A stretch of DNA of 64,000 nucleotides from Cynocephalus volans (taxonomy: Eukaryota; Chordata; Mammalia; Dermoptera; Cynocephalidae): NCBI RefSeq assembly GCF_027409185.1, contig NC_084469.1:100689835-100753834 (forward strand). Reading direction: 5' to 3'. The stretch's first letter is position 1. Every line of letters begins with the position of its first letter. The notes under the pieces were generated by a model. It was given only the letters and a program-made list of their open reading frames with translations, had not been told where the DNA came from and made no database searches. This document shows, in pieces, positions 24,651 through 36,285 of this stretch. A program made the translations under genes and the position numbers.

Positions 24651-25567
24651 GTAACCCAAAGTTCCTTAGACAATGCCTTGGAAATGCGGGCAGGTGTTTC
24701 CTACAGCTTCTTGCAGGTAGAGCTGTAAGGAAAATACATGCATAGGATGATCTGAACGAAGTCCCCCATGAGACTCCTGCCTAACTGCCTGTCTGATCCC
24801 GACATGCTCTTTTGTTATCTTTGTAAAGATACTCACGCTGCTGTCATTCTCCTAGACTCCTACTCTGTCTATATAACGACAGGAACCATTTTTCTCTTGA
24901 GCATATGTCTTCCCCTTCTCAACAGGATGACCATGATAGAACTCCCTGGCATTTGTTTGCATCGTTGTGGTGGTGGAGGGCACAAGGGTTGGTCAGCTTG
25001 GCCTCCTGCTGTCATTCTCCGTCCGCACATCTTCATACTGAAGAGCTTTGGTGCCATCTTTGTCGCTTGGCTGTGAGGACCCTGGGGAAGGAAATGTAGA
25101 CCCAGAGAGACCCAGCAGGCCACCTTCCTTGTCTACCTGTTTCTCTTTAAAAAACTGCTGAATATTTTAAATTAAAAGAACAGAACAGATATTGTAATAA
25201 TAAAATAATATGCCACCACTCATGCATTAACAGGATCAACAAAGGTTACTGTTCTGCTCTATCAGCTTCATGAGTTTTTTTAGTAGCAAAATAATGTATG
25301 TACAGAAGGCGCCCTTTTTACATTCCCCTTCATTCCTCTTATTTTTCCAGAGGCAAATCCCATGGTATGGTATCCCCTGTGCATATTGTGTATGTATCTG
25401 TAAGTGTATATAAGATAAAAGGCAAACACTGCATATAGCTATCAGCTAGAAAGAGAAGAAATAAATTGTGATGTAACAGTACAGTGCACACTTTATGGTA
25501 GTTAAAATTAAGGAGACAAACGTGTGCATGCCGACATTAATGAAAAATATATGCTTAGTAAGAAAGC
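24651..25567 (+). repeat. Upstream intron-type flank of unit 4
   Basis: Matches 11252-11850: 'aggatgaccatgat' near 24924 compares with 'aggatgaccgtgat' at 11521, and 'caaaataatgtatgtac' near 25289 with 'caaaataatacattta' at 11810. From about 25440 it enters the old L1 3' end also seen at 17860. Confidence 0.6.
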
Positions 25568-25925
25568 CAATTTTTTTCTTCCAAATTTTATTTTATTTTG
25601 TCAATGTACAATGTCGTTGATTACTGTGGCCCATGACCGAAACCTCCCTCCATCTTCCCACGCCCCCTCCCTCCCAACAGTGTCCTTTCTGTTCACTTGT
25701 CGTATCAACTTCAAGGAATTGTAATCGTTGCGTCTTCTTCCCTCCCCCCCCCCTGGATTTTTTGTGTATTTATTTATTTATTTTTAGCTCCCACAAATAA
25801 GTGAGAACATGTGGTATTTCTCTTTCTGTGCCTGACTTGTTTCACTTAATATAATTCTCTCAAGGTCCATCCATGTCGTTGCAAATGGCGGTATTTTATA
25901 GCAGAGTAGTATATACCACATAGCA
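25568..25925 (-). mobile_element. Young L1 3' end, antisense
   Basis: T-rich start (poly(A) in L1 sense), 'gtcaatgtacaatgtcgttg', C-rich 3' UTR, 'gtgagaacatgtggtatttc' and the ORF2-end region to 'gtagtatataccaca'. It interrupts the old L1 3' end, which continues at 25926 as 'tagcatgtatagtatgatttc'. Confidence 0.8.
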
Positions 25926-27179
25926 TGTATAGTATGATTTCATCTATATACAGCTTTTTAAAACGAAAAAAATGAAATTGCTCATGTAAAAATAATGCAA
26001 AATATAATAAAAATGCATAGAAGTAATGTAGATCAAATTAGTGGTTTCACCAAGAAAGGAAAAGAATCAAGATTGTACAAATATATCATGTAAGGGGCTT
26101 CAGATATACCTATATTATTTATTGCAATGAGAATACCTAAAGCAAGGATGGTGAAGTGTGTAAATTTGATGATGCTGACTGGTGGGCACCCAGACCTCCA
26201 ATGTTACTCTTTACACTTTTTGTTGTATTGAATAATCCATAATAAAAATACAGGTGTAGGTTTTGAAAATATTTTTTAAATTTTTATTATTTATTATTAG
26301 AAAATATTTAAAGCATTCTCATGATGTAGACTTTATGTCGTAAAGGGTTTTATTTGTCCTGTAGGATTTCATTGCCTGCATTGATTCATGTTTCCAATTA
26401 ATTTGATTATTTAATTCATTTTCATTACTGTATGAATGAATGAATGAATGAATATTGAGATAGTCGATCTTTTTATTTATTTTTTCCTTTCCCCTGTATA
26501 TGATCAAGATTCCCAGTGGGAATTCCAGCACAGAATCCCATCCTGAAGTTGGCAGTTGTCGTGCTAGGGGCATTATCTCTCTTTCCTCTTTCTTCAGCTT
26601 ACCCTGCTGATCACCTCCCGCTAGTACAGAAACATGCCAGGTGCTGCTGTTCGTGGCAGAAAAACAATTCCCGATAGGAAATGTCATGATGAAGGTCGCA
26701 TATACGGAACACTGTGCAGGCTGCTTTTCGTCTATTCATTTCTCATCATTGACCATCCCATTATGGTTTTATGATAATTCCCCTGGGCTACTCATACACT
26801 TGAAAATTTCCCCATACACAAAATACATGCTGGAGCATAGACTAAATTCAGAGTGTGTAGTCGAAGTATCACATCGTTTACTGATGCTCAGATGGTCACT
26901 TGTGTCCCCAAAGAGAGGCAACACCACGATCTACAGGGACATTCCTTTGAGGACCCCTGATGGTAGGACTATCATATAAGTCTCTGTCTTCCAAGGGTCA
27001 ATACACTTTTGCTATTTTCATGTTTTTAAGCAGCTAAGCATTTTATTCTTTCTCCCATTCAGTTTTTTTTTTTTGGAGGGGGTTGGTTTTTTTCCAAATC
27101 ATATGCTACCTACTACCTTAGAGGAAGAACTTTCCTGAGGATGGGACACAGTTCAAATTTTATTCTGATCTTTCAGTTT
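25926..27179. repeat. Old L1 3' end, then unit flank with MIR
   Basis: 25926-26275 continues the L1 3' end shared with 17860-18370. A (TGAA)5 tract lies at 26432-26453. 26640-26900 is an antisense MIR-bearing stretch matching 35280-35560 ('aatgtcatgatgaagg' compare 'aatgtcactagaggg'). No gene. Confidence 0.6.
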
Positions 27180-27575
27180 GTTTGAAGATGCTGTAGATTG
27201 TGTGTCGTCCCCCCGCCAACTTCACTGAAACTTAAATCCCCACTGGAACTGTTGATGGCGGGAAATCCCATTACGGTAATTGAAACCTGGGGCCTTGAAG
27301 AGGTGATTAGATTGTAAGACTGGGCCACAGTGAGTTCATTAAAAACGGGGGTCATGGGTATGGTTCTGAGGGCTTTAAAAGTAGAGGACTGTCTGACTCT
27401 GCTCTCTCTGCTTCTACCATCTTGCAATGTGAGACCCTTGGGTCACTGTCACCACCACCGATGGACTTTTGACTTCCCAGCCTCTGAAACTGTAAGCAAT
27501 GAATTTTGTTTTCTTACAAGGTACCCAGTTCCAGGCATTTTGCTATGAGCAACAGAAATGGACTAATACAGAAGT
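27180..27575 (+). mobile_element. MaLR-type LTR
   Basis: Contains 'ggggccttgaagaggtgatt', 'gctttaaaag', 'ttgacttcccagcctctgaa' and 'acccagttccaggcatttt', ending near 'aatggactaatacaga'. Two close relatives lie at 59495-59900 and 63300-63712. Solo LTR without internal genes. Confidence 0.7.
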
Positions 27576-27767
27576 CATGGAATAATCCTGAAGAAAAGAA
27601 GTGATGTCATCTTTATTTCACTCACAGCACTTGCCGCAAGGTGTGAAAGAAGAACAATAAAAATTTTAAGTGATTAAATGAGAGAGGGAAGAGGAGGAGG
27701 GAGAGCAGAGGGATGGAGGGAAAAGGAAACAGAGAAATACTTGACTGTTCACTGGGGTTCACTCTAC

Positions 27768-27948
27768 TCGGTGGTTCTCAAACTGTAGCCTGTGTAGAGT
27801 CACCTGGACAGCTTGTTCCAACAGATTTCTGGTCATCGTCCCACAGCTTATCACCAGTATGTCTGGACTGGGGCCCAGGAATTTGTATTTCTCACAAGGT
27901 CCCCGGTGCTGCTGCTCTGGCTGCTGCTGGTCCACGGACCCTACATTT
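27768..27948 (+). mobile_element. MER5A (hAT-Charlie) fragment
   Basis: Starts 'ggttctcaaactgtagcctg', includes 'gagtcacctggacagcttg' and 'gcccaggaatttgtattt', and ends 'gctgctgctggtccacgga'. Orthologous in position to 20280 and 36055. Confidence 0.85.
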
Positions 27949-27949
27949 G

Positions 27950-28820
27950 CTTTTCTTTTTCTTTTGTCTATTTATTTATTTGGTTATGAATATTCATGAG
28001 ATACAAAGCTGATCGTCATCCCTCATGCCCAAGTTGTGAAGGCCAGATCCATACTGGCAGCACACCCATTACCACAAATTGCATTTGTACCCCGTGTCCC
28101 CACCCAATGATCCCCAACCTCCCTCCCTGTCTCCCTTTCTCTCCAACTCCACTTTGTATCCTAAGGTGTGTTCTCTCCCTCTGCAAGTCCAACGCACCAC
28201 TGCGGGCTTTCTTTCCTTCCTTCTTTCTCTCTTAGCTCCTGCATGTGAGTGAGCACATGTGGTATTTATCCCTCTGTGCTTTGCTTATTTCACTCAACAT
28301 AAGTTTCTCCAGGCTCATCCACGTTGTTGCAAATTGGAGACTTTCATTTTTTTTTAATGGCAGAATAGTATTCCGTGGTGTATATATACCACAGTTTCCT
28401 TATCCAATCATCCACCAATGGACATTTAGGTTGGTTCCATATCTTGGCTATTGTCAACAGAGCTGCGATGAACATGGAGGTGCAGGTATCCCTTCCACAT
28501 GATGATTTCCATTCCTCTGGGTATATACCCAGAAGAGGGATTGCTGGATCGTATGGAGGATCTATCTGTAGTTGTTTGAGAAACCTCAATATTGTTTTCC
28601 ATAGTGGTTGTACTAATTGACAGTCCCACCAACAGTGCAGGAGTGTTCCCTTCTCTCCACACCCTCGCCAGCATTTGTTATTCACCATCTTTTTGATTAT
28701 AGCCAGTCTAACTGAAGTGACGTGGTATCTCAATGAAGTTTTAATTTGCATTTCCCTGATGACTAGTGATGTTGAGCATTTTTTCATGTACGTGTTGGCC
28801 ATTTGTATGTCTTCCTTTGT
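27950..28820 (-). mobile_element. Young 5'-truncated L1, antisense, directly upstream of OR at 28852
   Basis: T-rich start, 3' UTR with 'ttggttatgaatattcat', then the antisense ORF2 end. The minus strand keeps an open L1 ORF2 C-terminal frame of 159 codons (28344-28823: [14 protein letters not shown] to EYYSAIKKK), so the copy is young. L1 homology stops at about 28820, 32 bp before the OR start codon. Confidence 0.9.
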
Positions 28821-28851
28821 CACTGATGTTTCAGATCAGATCATCAGCAAC

Positions 28852-29797
28852 ATGGAACCCAGAAACCAAACAGGATTTTCAGAATTCTTTCTCCAGGGAC
28901 TGACAGAGGATCCAGAACTGCAGCCCCTCCTCTGCAGCCTGTTCCTGTCCATGTACCTGGTCACTGTGTTTGGAAACCTGCTCATCATCCTGGCCGTCAT
29001 CTCTGAGACCCATCTCCACACCCCCATGTACTTCTTCCTCTCCAACTTGTCGTTGGCTGACATCTGCTTAAGCACAACCACAATCCCAAAGATGCTGGTG
29101 AACATCCAGACACAGAATCAGAGCATCACTCACACAGGCTGCCTCACCCAGGTCTGCTTTGTCCTGGTTTTTGCAGTTTTGGAAAATTTTCTCTTTGCAG
29201 CCATGGCCTATGACCGCTATGAGGCCATTTGTCACCCCCTTAGGTACATGAACATCATGAATCCCCGCCTCTGTGGTCTGCTGATCCTAGTCTCTCTGTT
29301 CCTTAGCGTTGTGAATGCCCTGCTCCACACTCTGATGGCGCTGCGGCTGTCTTTCTGCACACACCTGGGAATCCCCCCCTTTTTCTGTGAACTCGCTCAG
29401 GTGTTCAAGCTGGCGTGTTCTGATACCCTCATCAATAACATCCTGTTATACTTGGTAGCTGGCCTATTTGTTGGTGTTCCTCTCTGTGGTATCATTTTCT
29501 CTTACACCCAAATAGTCTCCTCTGTTCTGAGAATCCCGTCGGCTGGAGGAAAGTGTAAAGCTTTTTCCACCTGTGGGTCTCACCTCTCACCTCTACGGGA
29601 CAGGTTTTGGGGTGTACATTAGTTCTGCAGTTACTGAATCTCCCAGGATGATTGCAGTAGCTTCTGTGATGTACACTGTGGTCCCTCCAATGATGAACCC
29701 CTTCGTCTACAGCCTGAGAAACAAGGACATGAACAGAGCCTTGAGGAAGCTCATTGACAGGATAACTTCTCTTCTGCAATTGTCTCCTATGATTTGA
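28852..29797 (+). pseudogene. Olfactory receptor family 7 pseudogene with a single 11-bp deletion
   Basis: The start codon at 28852 follows the acceptor AG at 28838-28839 and gives [12 protein letters not shown]. The reading frame is clean through TM1-TM6: [69 protein letters not shown]. Compared with intact neighbours, 11 bases are missing at about 29588-29592 between GSHLS and YGTGFGVY, so the frame runs into a stop at 29622. The rest of the gene ([29 protein letters not shown]) stays open in the shifted frame to 29797. 946 + 11 = 957, a multiple of three, so this is the only length change. Residue DRY-V is DRY-E. The frame is also open upstream into L1 to 28675, but that extension is L1-derived. 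Confidence 0.93.
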
Positions 29798-31817
29798 ACG
29801 GGAGTTTCAGAATAAGTCAAAGTGACAGAAATCCTCATGACAGAACGTCTGACTCTTTCATCACCAAGTTCTCCTAAAATCACTAGAGAACGTATTGGCC
29901 AAGTGCATTTTAACTTGAAGATGAAACTTGACTTTGCTTTTTTACCTACTTCTGTGATGTTTGACAAATGATTTCAATTCTCTAAATTCGGTTTCATTGC
30001 TCAGGTTCCGTAGAAGCAGAGCCTGAAACAGGGTCCAGTTCTAGTAATTTTTTCTTGTGGATCACTCTTGGAAGACGCAAAGTTGGGGAAGGAGAATAGG
30101 GCAAGAAAAGGACTTAAGCAAGAGCTTGGTCATGTCTAGAGACTGGGTTCCACTGATGCTATCATCAGTGCCATGCAGACGTTTCTCAAAATTGAGCCTA
30201 AGGTGCAGCAAGGCAGCTGGCTTTATACCCCCATCTAGTCATTTTTGAGAGTGGTCACTGGCAAACCGTGTCCTTCTGAGGCAACATTAGTATCCACCAC
30301 ATTCAATTTTGTTTTGTATAAAATGGAAATGATTAGATGATCTCAGAGGTGTCCGATGATTGTGAGATATTTGAACTTCATCAGTGATGATGTCTTTGGT
30401 TCTTCTAAGAAAAAGAAACACTAACTCCAATATGCTCAAGCAACAAAGAGAGTAATCATTAGTCACAAAGACTTCAGAATTAGGGATTGTATAGGAATAG
30501 AGAGTAGGGCTTCATTCAGCCCTCCATGGGGTGGTTTGTCCTAGGACTGATTTTCTCATGGTTACCTGGTGGTGGCTGCAGATACAGGTGTCATAGTCAG
30601 CCATGATTCCCAGAGACAAAACACTGAGTGTCCTTCCTTGGGTCGGTTGATAATAGACCTTTCCATGGAGTCAACCAAGAGGGATCTTTGTGGTGAGTTG
30701 AATGGTGGCCCCCAAGATAATCCATTCACATCTGAATCCCCCTAACTTGTGAATATTAACTTATATGACAAAAGGGTGAATGCCATTTATTTGGAAAAGG
30801 GCCTTTGCAGAGAAAGAGCTTACTCCATATTATCTGGGTGGGTCTTAAATATAATCAACTATATCTTTATGAGAAAGACAGAAGTGCAGACGACACAGAG
30901 AAAAGGAAGCTGCAATGTAACCAGGATGAGAGACATTGCATTCATGGTGGTCAGTATCTGATTGCCAACATTGTAGATATTTATCCTAAAAAACTGTCAT
31001 TTTCATAGGGCTCTAATGCATCCTTTTATAGCCCTTTATAATTTATTAAGTAAGTCTTATTTTGACCTTATTAAAGTTAAAACTTTGTGAATAAATTTTG
31101 TGTCTTGGTTGTTGTGCCTCTGACATCCAATACTTTTTTTTTGCATTTAGAAATTATTCATTTATTTTCAGTGCTTTTTATTTTTTATATTTTGTATGGA
31201 GGCTATAAAAAACTAAGTAGCCTTTCTCATGATGAAAGTTTTTGTAGCTATTGTGTTGCTACTGTGAATAAAGCAGTTTGAGTATTCTCTTTCATGTCTC
31301 CTGGTGGAAATGAAAGTTTATATATGGGGGTGGTATTTATTATTAGCTCTAGGGGAGCCACTTTCCACGTTTGGATAGTTCCAAAGAGGTTCTTAAGTGG
31401 TTGAACGGATTTACTTTCCCAGTAGTTGGTCCTGGTGATTCATATCATTACAAAACATTTGCATTTACTCTGATAATTTAGTGGACTAAAGTGTTGTTTA
31501 GTTAATTTACATTTCTCTTATTATGAGGTTGAGAGTCGTTTCACATGTTATGACCATTTATTTCTTTGCCTTTTGTAAAATACTTCAAAAAGTTCATAGA
31601 AAGATGCAAATTATCTTTTAATTGCATTTTTCCATGAACTTTTTGAAATACCCTCATATGTATTTATGATATTTCCATTAAACGGCTTACCATTTTCCTA
31701 TCAATTCAAAACATTTCTTTCATTGGAATATCAATCCTTTGTGATTTATATGCATTGGGAATTTGCTTAAAGCATGTGCTTTGTTCTGTTTAGTGGATGC
31801 ACAGAGTGCTTAGTTTC
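29798..31817 (+). repeat. 3' flank of OR unit 4, no gene
   Basis: Paralogous to 12908-15200 and 44721-46100: 'gtggtcactggcaaac' near 30251 compares with 'ctggtcactggtaaat' at 13331, and 'cccagagacaaaacactg' near 30610 with 13680. From about 31150 it is old antisense L1-like sequence also found at 15460, 38760 and 48160. Confidence 0.65.
30675..30965 (+). mobile_element. Mammalian interspersed repeat, family uncertain (LTR-like)
   Basis: 'gtgagttgaatggtggcccc', 'acttatatgacaaaaggg', 'ctttgcagagaaag' and 'ttatctgggtgggtctta' match a common mammalian repeat resembling MaLR-type LTRs. It is absent at the same place in unit 2, so it inserted after duplication or was lost there. Confidence 0.5.
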
Positions 31818-32057
31818 TTTTTTTAAGTTTATTTATTTATTTAATTTATTTTTATAAGTTTTTTATTATTTATTTTAATTTGTTAATATACAGTGTAGTT
31901 GATTTTCATGTCCCTTTACCAATTGCTCTCTCCCCCCTCTCTCTCCCCCTCTCCTCGCCTCTAATCAACATCATATCTGTTCACTGGTCTGAACAAGTTC
32001 CAGGAATTGTTGTGATTGTTGTGTCTTCTTCCCCACCCAACCACCACCCGCTGTTAA
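31818..32057 (-). mobile_element. Young L1 3' UTR fragment, antisense, with target duplication
   Basis: T-rich start and C-rich 3' UTR ('gttaatatacagtgtagttg', 'ccccctctcctcgcc'). Flanks 'gtgcttagtttc' (31806-31817) and 'gtgtttagtttc' (32058-32069) form a 12-bp target-site duplication with one mismatch. Confidence 0.8.
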
Positions 32058-32069
32058 GTGTTTAGTTTC

Positions 32070-32814
32070 AATATGGTTTAATTTGTCAGTATTTTCCCTA
32101 ATGGTTTGTACTCAATAGATCTTGCTAATAAACACCCTATTTACCTTGATCTAAAGGATTAATAATTTTGTCTTTTATATTTGAGACATGAGACCTCCTA
32201 GAACTTATTTTTGTCTTGGATATAAGACAGCAACTCAAATTTCTTTTTAAGTCCTCACACCATTTATTACATACTCTATCCACTTAATGTAATGCCAATT
32301 CAGCAATAAAGAAACTGTTTGTGTTGGTATTTTTCGGGACTCTTTTCTGAACAGTAGCTTTGCTATATCTAATCCTTTACTATTATCATATTTATTGATA
32401 ATAGTAAATGGTCTTATTTATTGTAGCAAGCATTATTTTTTTCTGACAATTTGCAATTTGCTGCAACAGTATCAAAAACCAAGAATCAGAATTTCAACGT
32501 ATAATGTGTAATGTAAAATAAATGTATACTGAAACTACTGCTATGATATTGGGAAAAGTTGGTAGAGAAATTCTGAAAAGAGAGAAAAATATCTGCTACA
32601 TACTTAGTCCATAGCAATTACAGAGAATATATTAGAAACTGCTAAATATAATATGCAAAAACAGGACCAACTTTCACTGAGCCACACACTGAATTAGACA
32701 TGTTTGCATTTTTATGGTACATTCACTATATTATCATTGGTATTTATACAGGTAATAGACATATGTATCCATATAAATAAAGTATATTTTTAACTTGAAT
32801 CCAATCTCTTTCAT
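32070..32814 (+). repeat. OR-unit spacer, no gene
   Basis: Paralogous to 39300-39890 joined to 41890-42240: 'agcatgtgctttgttc'-side sequence, 'gacaatttgcaatttgctg' near 32443 (compare 39746), 'gaaactactgctatgatattgg' near 32530 (compare 39827) and 'tttgcatttttatggtacattcac' near 32703 (compare 41996). Confidence 0.6.
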
Positions 32815-33159
32815 CTTTTTGGAATAGCCATTCTAACAGGTATGAGGTGATATCTCACTCTGGTTTTAATTTGCATTTCTTTAATGATTATTGATGTTGA
32901 GATTTTTTTCATTTATCTGCTGTCCATGTGTATGTCTTCTTTTGACAAATAAAGATTTATTCAGGTCCTTTGGCCATTTCTGAACTAGGTTATTTATTTT
33001 CTTGCTATTGAGTAGTTTATATATTTTGAATATTAGCAATTAGAGGTATGGTTTGCCAATATTTTCTCCCATTCAATAAGTTGTCTCTTCATTCTGTTGA
33101 TTGTTTCCTTTGCTGTGCAGAAACTTTTTAGTTTGATGTAATCCTTTTTGTCTATTTCT

Positions 33160-33337
33160 TTTTTTTTTTTTTAATTTTATTTTGTCGATATACATTGCGG
33201 CTGATTATTGCTCCCCATCACCAAAACCTCCCTCCCTTCTCCCTCCCCCTCTCCCCCCCAACAATGTCCTTTCTGTTTGCTTGTCGTATCAACTTCAAGT
33301 AATTGTGGTTGTTATATCTTCTTCCCCCCCCCCCCGG

Positions 33338-33379
<42 letters not shown>

Positions 33380-33694
33380 TTATATATTAATTTTTAGCTC
33401 CCACCAATAAGTGAGAACATGTAGTATTTCTCTTTCTGTGCCTGACTTGTTTCACTTAATATAATTCTCTCGAGGTCCATCCATGTTGTTGCAAATGGCA
33501 GTATTTCATTCGTTTTTATAGCTGAGTAGTATTCCATTGTGTAGATGTACCACATTTTCCGTATCCACTCATCTGATGATGGACTTTTGGGCTGGTTCCA
33601 ATTCTTGGCTATTGTAAAGAGTGCTGCGATGAACATTGGGGAACAGTTATACCTTCGACTTGATGATTTCCATTCCTCTGGGTATATTCCCACC
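33160..33694 (-). mobile_element. Young L1 3' end nested in older L1
   Basis: Flanked by the perfect 14-bp duplication 'ttttgtctatttct' (33146-33159 and 33695-33708). Poly(T) at the left end, C-rich 3' UTR, then antisense ORF2 end to 'gggtatattcccac'. Confidence 0.9.
33324..33376 (+). repeat. C12 run followed by (TG)18 microsatellite
   Basis: Twelve Cs at 33324-33335 and then an uninterrupted TG tract at 33341-33376, both inside the 3' UTR of the nested L1. Confidence 0.95.
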
Positions 33695-34605
33695 TTTTGT
33701 CTATTTCTGCTTTTGTTGCCTGAGCTTTTGGGGTTCAATCTAAAAAATTGTTGCCCAGACCAAATGTAGTTTTCCCCTTATGTTTTCTTCTACTAGTTTT
33801 ATAGTTTCAGGTCTTATGTTTAAGTTTTTAATCCATTTTGAGTTGGTTTTTGTATGCAGAATGAGATAAAAATCCAGTTTTATTCTCTGCATGTAGATAT
33901 CCAGTTTTCCCAGCACCATTTATTAAAAAGACTATCTTTTCCCCCATTTTGTGTTCTTGGCAACTTTGTCAATTAACCATAAATGCATGAATTCACTTCT
34001 GGGCTCTCTATTCTGTTCCATTTGTTGATGTGTCTATTTTTATGCTAGTATCATGCTGTTTTGATTACGATAGCTTTGTAATATAGTTTGAAGTCAAGTA
34101 GTGTGTTACCTATAGCTTTGGGGTTTTTTTGCTCAAAGTCATCTTGGTTATTTGACATGTGTATGTTTCCATATGAATTTTAGAATTGTTTTTGTGATTT
34201 TTGTGAAAAAGGATATTGAAATTTTCATAGAAATTGCATTAACTTGTAGATTGCTTTCAGTAGTATGAATATTTTAACAATAGTAATTCTTCCAAATTCA
34301 CAAACACAGGTTATCTTTTATTCATTTGTGTCATGTTTAATTTCTTTCATCAATGTTTCATAGATTTCAGTGGACAGGTCTTTTACCTCCTTGGTTAAAT
34401 TTATTTCCAAGTATTTTATTTTATTTATTGTAGCTGTTGTAAACAGGATTTCTTTTTCAGATAGTTTGTTGTTAGCATATAGAAATGCTACTGGTTTTTG
34501 TGTGTTGATTTTGTATCCTGAAACTGTACTGTGTTTTTGTCTATTAGTTCTAACAGTTTTTTGGTGGAGGCTTTAGGGTTGAAACACAGTCTCTGTTTTC
34601 CTTAT

Positions 34606-34857
34606 ATTGTGGTTAGGGTAGGACTGCCCTTAAAGGTACCTAGAGGAAAAGACTAGAATCCTGTACAGAATGAAGATGTGCCCGTGTGTAAAGTCACTAA
34701 AATTGGATGTGAGCAAAAAGAGGTGGAGGGAAGAAGATGGCCCAGACCTGAACTCTCTGGATGAGAAACCAGTCAACACCAGGCTCTTCCTTCTCTGAGC
34801 TTCGCTCTTTATGGATTTGTGCTGCCTGGGATCAGAATAAAAATAAAAGGTTTTGAC
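34606..34857 (+). repeat. 5' spacer of OR unit 5
   Basis: Matches 42285-42536 of unit 6: 'gactagaatcctgtac' and 'aaggatttgtg'-like stretches recur. No gene. Confidence 0.6.
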
Positions 34858-34890
34858 TAATGAGAAAATTCAACACTGAACACACAAGGG
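34858..34890 (+). promoter_or_regulatory. Candidate OR promoter elements, unit 5 (degenerate)
   Basis: TAATGA at 34858-34863 is kept. The O/E position reads 'cacacaaggg' (34881-34890), so one half-site of the CCCnnGGG core has a C-to-A change compared with unit 6. The unit's OR is a pseudogene. Confidence 0.4.
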
Positions 34891-35109
34891 CCACAGAGAC
34901 TGCAAGTAGTCTGCCTGTGACCACTCACTCAACAGCCACGTCCAGGCCACCATGCAGCTCACGTGAGCCTGGTCCCCAGGACTATCATTTCATTTCTGAG
35001 CAGGTGCTTCACTGTTTTTCTGTGTTTCCTGAGTATAGAGCTTCCAAGAGTATATTCTCCTTCAGACCCAGGGAAGAACTGAGCATCATTCCTTAGTATT
35101 GGCACCCAG
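34891..35109 (+). other. Candidate 5' untranslated exon of OR pseudogene at 36286
   Basis: Shares 'ccacagagact' and 'gtctgcctgtgaccactc' with unit 6. It ends CAG|GTAATC. With the acceptor AG at 36271-36272 the intron would be 1163 bases. Confidence 0.4.
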
Positions 35110-36272
35110 GTAATCTGAAGTCCTCTAGTTTATGCTTTGCAAATAGTGACAGGTGTTTATCTACTGGCCGATTTTGGGCAGCCCTGAAGTGAGGTCATGC
35201 AGAAGATGAGCAGACTTTGTCACTTTCTTTCCACTTTTCTCAGCATGCCCTGCCAACCACTTCCCTCTTAAGACAGAATCATGCCAGATGCTTTTGTCAA
35301 GGCAGAAAAAAAAATCCAAATAGGAAATGTCACTAGAGGGTCCCATATGCTGAACACTGTGCTGGCTGCTTTTTCTCTGTTGACTTCTGATCACTGCAAC
35401 ATCCCTAAAATGTTCTGTATAGTAGTTTCCATGACACAGATGAGGACACAGTGGCTTGCCTTAGAGTTGAGAAATCTTCTGCATTCGTAAAGCAAAGGCT
35501 GGAGCTTGAATTAAATTCAGAGTATCCAAATCTAAGTACTTCATCAAATGATTGACGCTCTGATGGTCACTTTTGTGTCCCCCAGGAGAAAGAGAACCGT
35601 GTTCTGCTGTCACAATCAATCCTGTTAGAACCCCCAATGCTAGTGTTGTCTTGAAGTCTCTGTCTTCTGAGGACCAGCAAAGTGTTGCTCTTTTTATCCT
35701 TCCTGTATATGAGCCGATGCATTTCATTCTTTCTCCCATTCAGCTGTTCTTTTTTGTTGTTTTAATCACATGCTACCTGTCACCTTAGGGGAAGAACTTC
35801 CCTAAGGATTGCATAAGTTTATTATTATATTTTGTTTTTTAGAGCATGAATAATTCTGGGGAAATAAAGCCATGCCTCCCTTTTTTAATTCTCAACACTT
35901 GTCACATTGTGTGAGAGAGTTAGTGCTCAATAAAAATTGGGTTGAATAAGTGACTACAGGGAAGTGGGGGAGGGAAGGAAGGATGGGGAAAGAAACATGC
36001 AGAGAGAAAGATTTAAATATTCACTTGGGTTCACAATAGTGAAAGCAGGGTTCTTCTAGAGCAGTCTTTCTCAAACTTTAGAACATGTGAGAGCTGGCAT
36101 GAGAGAGGTTTTTAATCATAGATTGTTGGTCCTCATGCTTGGAGCTCATCATAAGAAGGTCTGGAGTGAGGTCCAAGGGCTGGCATTTCTAACAAGTCCC
36201 CAGGTGCTGCTGCTGCTCGTGGTGGTCAGGAATCATAAGTTTTACTGTCCTGTCACCCATATTTTATATTAG
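35110..36272 (+). other. Candidate 5' intron of unit 5 with MIR and MER5A
   Basis: Contains an antisense MIR at about 35345-35525 and MER5A at 36055-36235 ('gagcagtctttctcaaactt' to 'gctgctgctgctcgtggtgg'), then an acceptor ('atattttatattag') with a poor pyrimidine tract. Confidence 0.5.
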
Positions 36273-36285
36273 ATCCATCAATAAC

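Larger units (their letters stand above)
32815..34605 (-). mobile_element. Old L1 ORF2 segment, antisense, containing a nested young L1
   Basis: Antisense L1 from 'ggaatagccattctaacagg' through 'ggccatttctgaactaggtt' to reverse-transcriptase-proximal sequence near 34560. Unit sequence resumes at about 34606 ('ggttagggtaggactgccc', compare 'cagttaggacagagtttccc' at 42290). It is split by the insertion at 33160-33694. Confidence 0.8.

Noticed and set aside
26432-26453. Short regular repeats as a possible CRISPR-like array
   Set aside because: Simple (TGAA)n microsatellite with no spacers; the genome is mammalian.
28344-28823. 159-codon minus-strand open frame
   Set aside because: It is the C-terminal part of L1 ORF2 in a 5'-truncated insertion, not a host gene.
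28675-28851. 59-residue N-terminal extension of the OR at 28852
   Set aside because: Encoded almost wholly by antisense L1 sequence; an accidental open frame.
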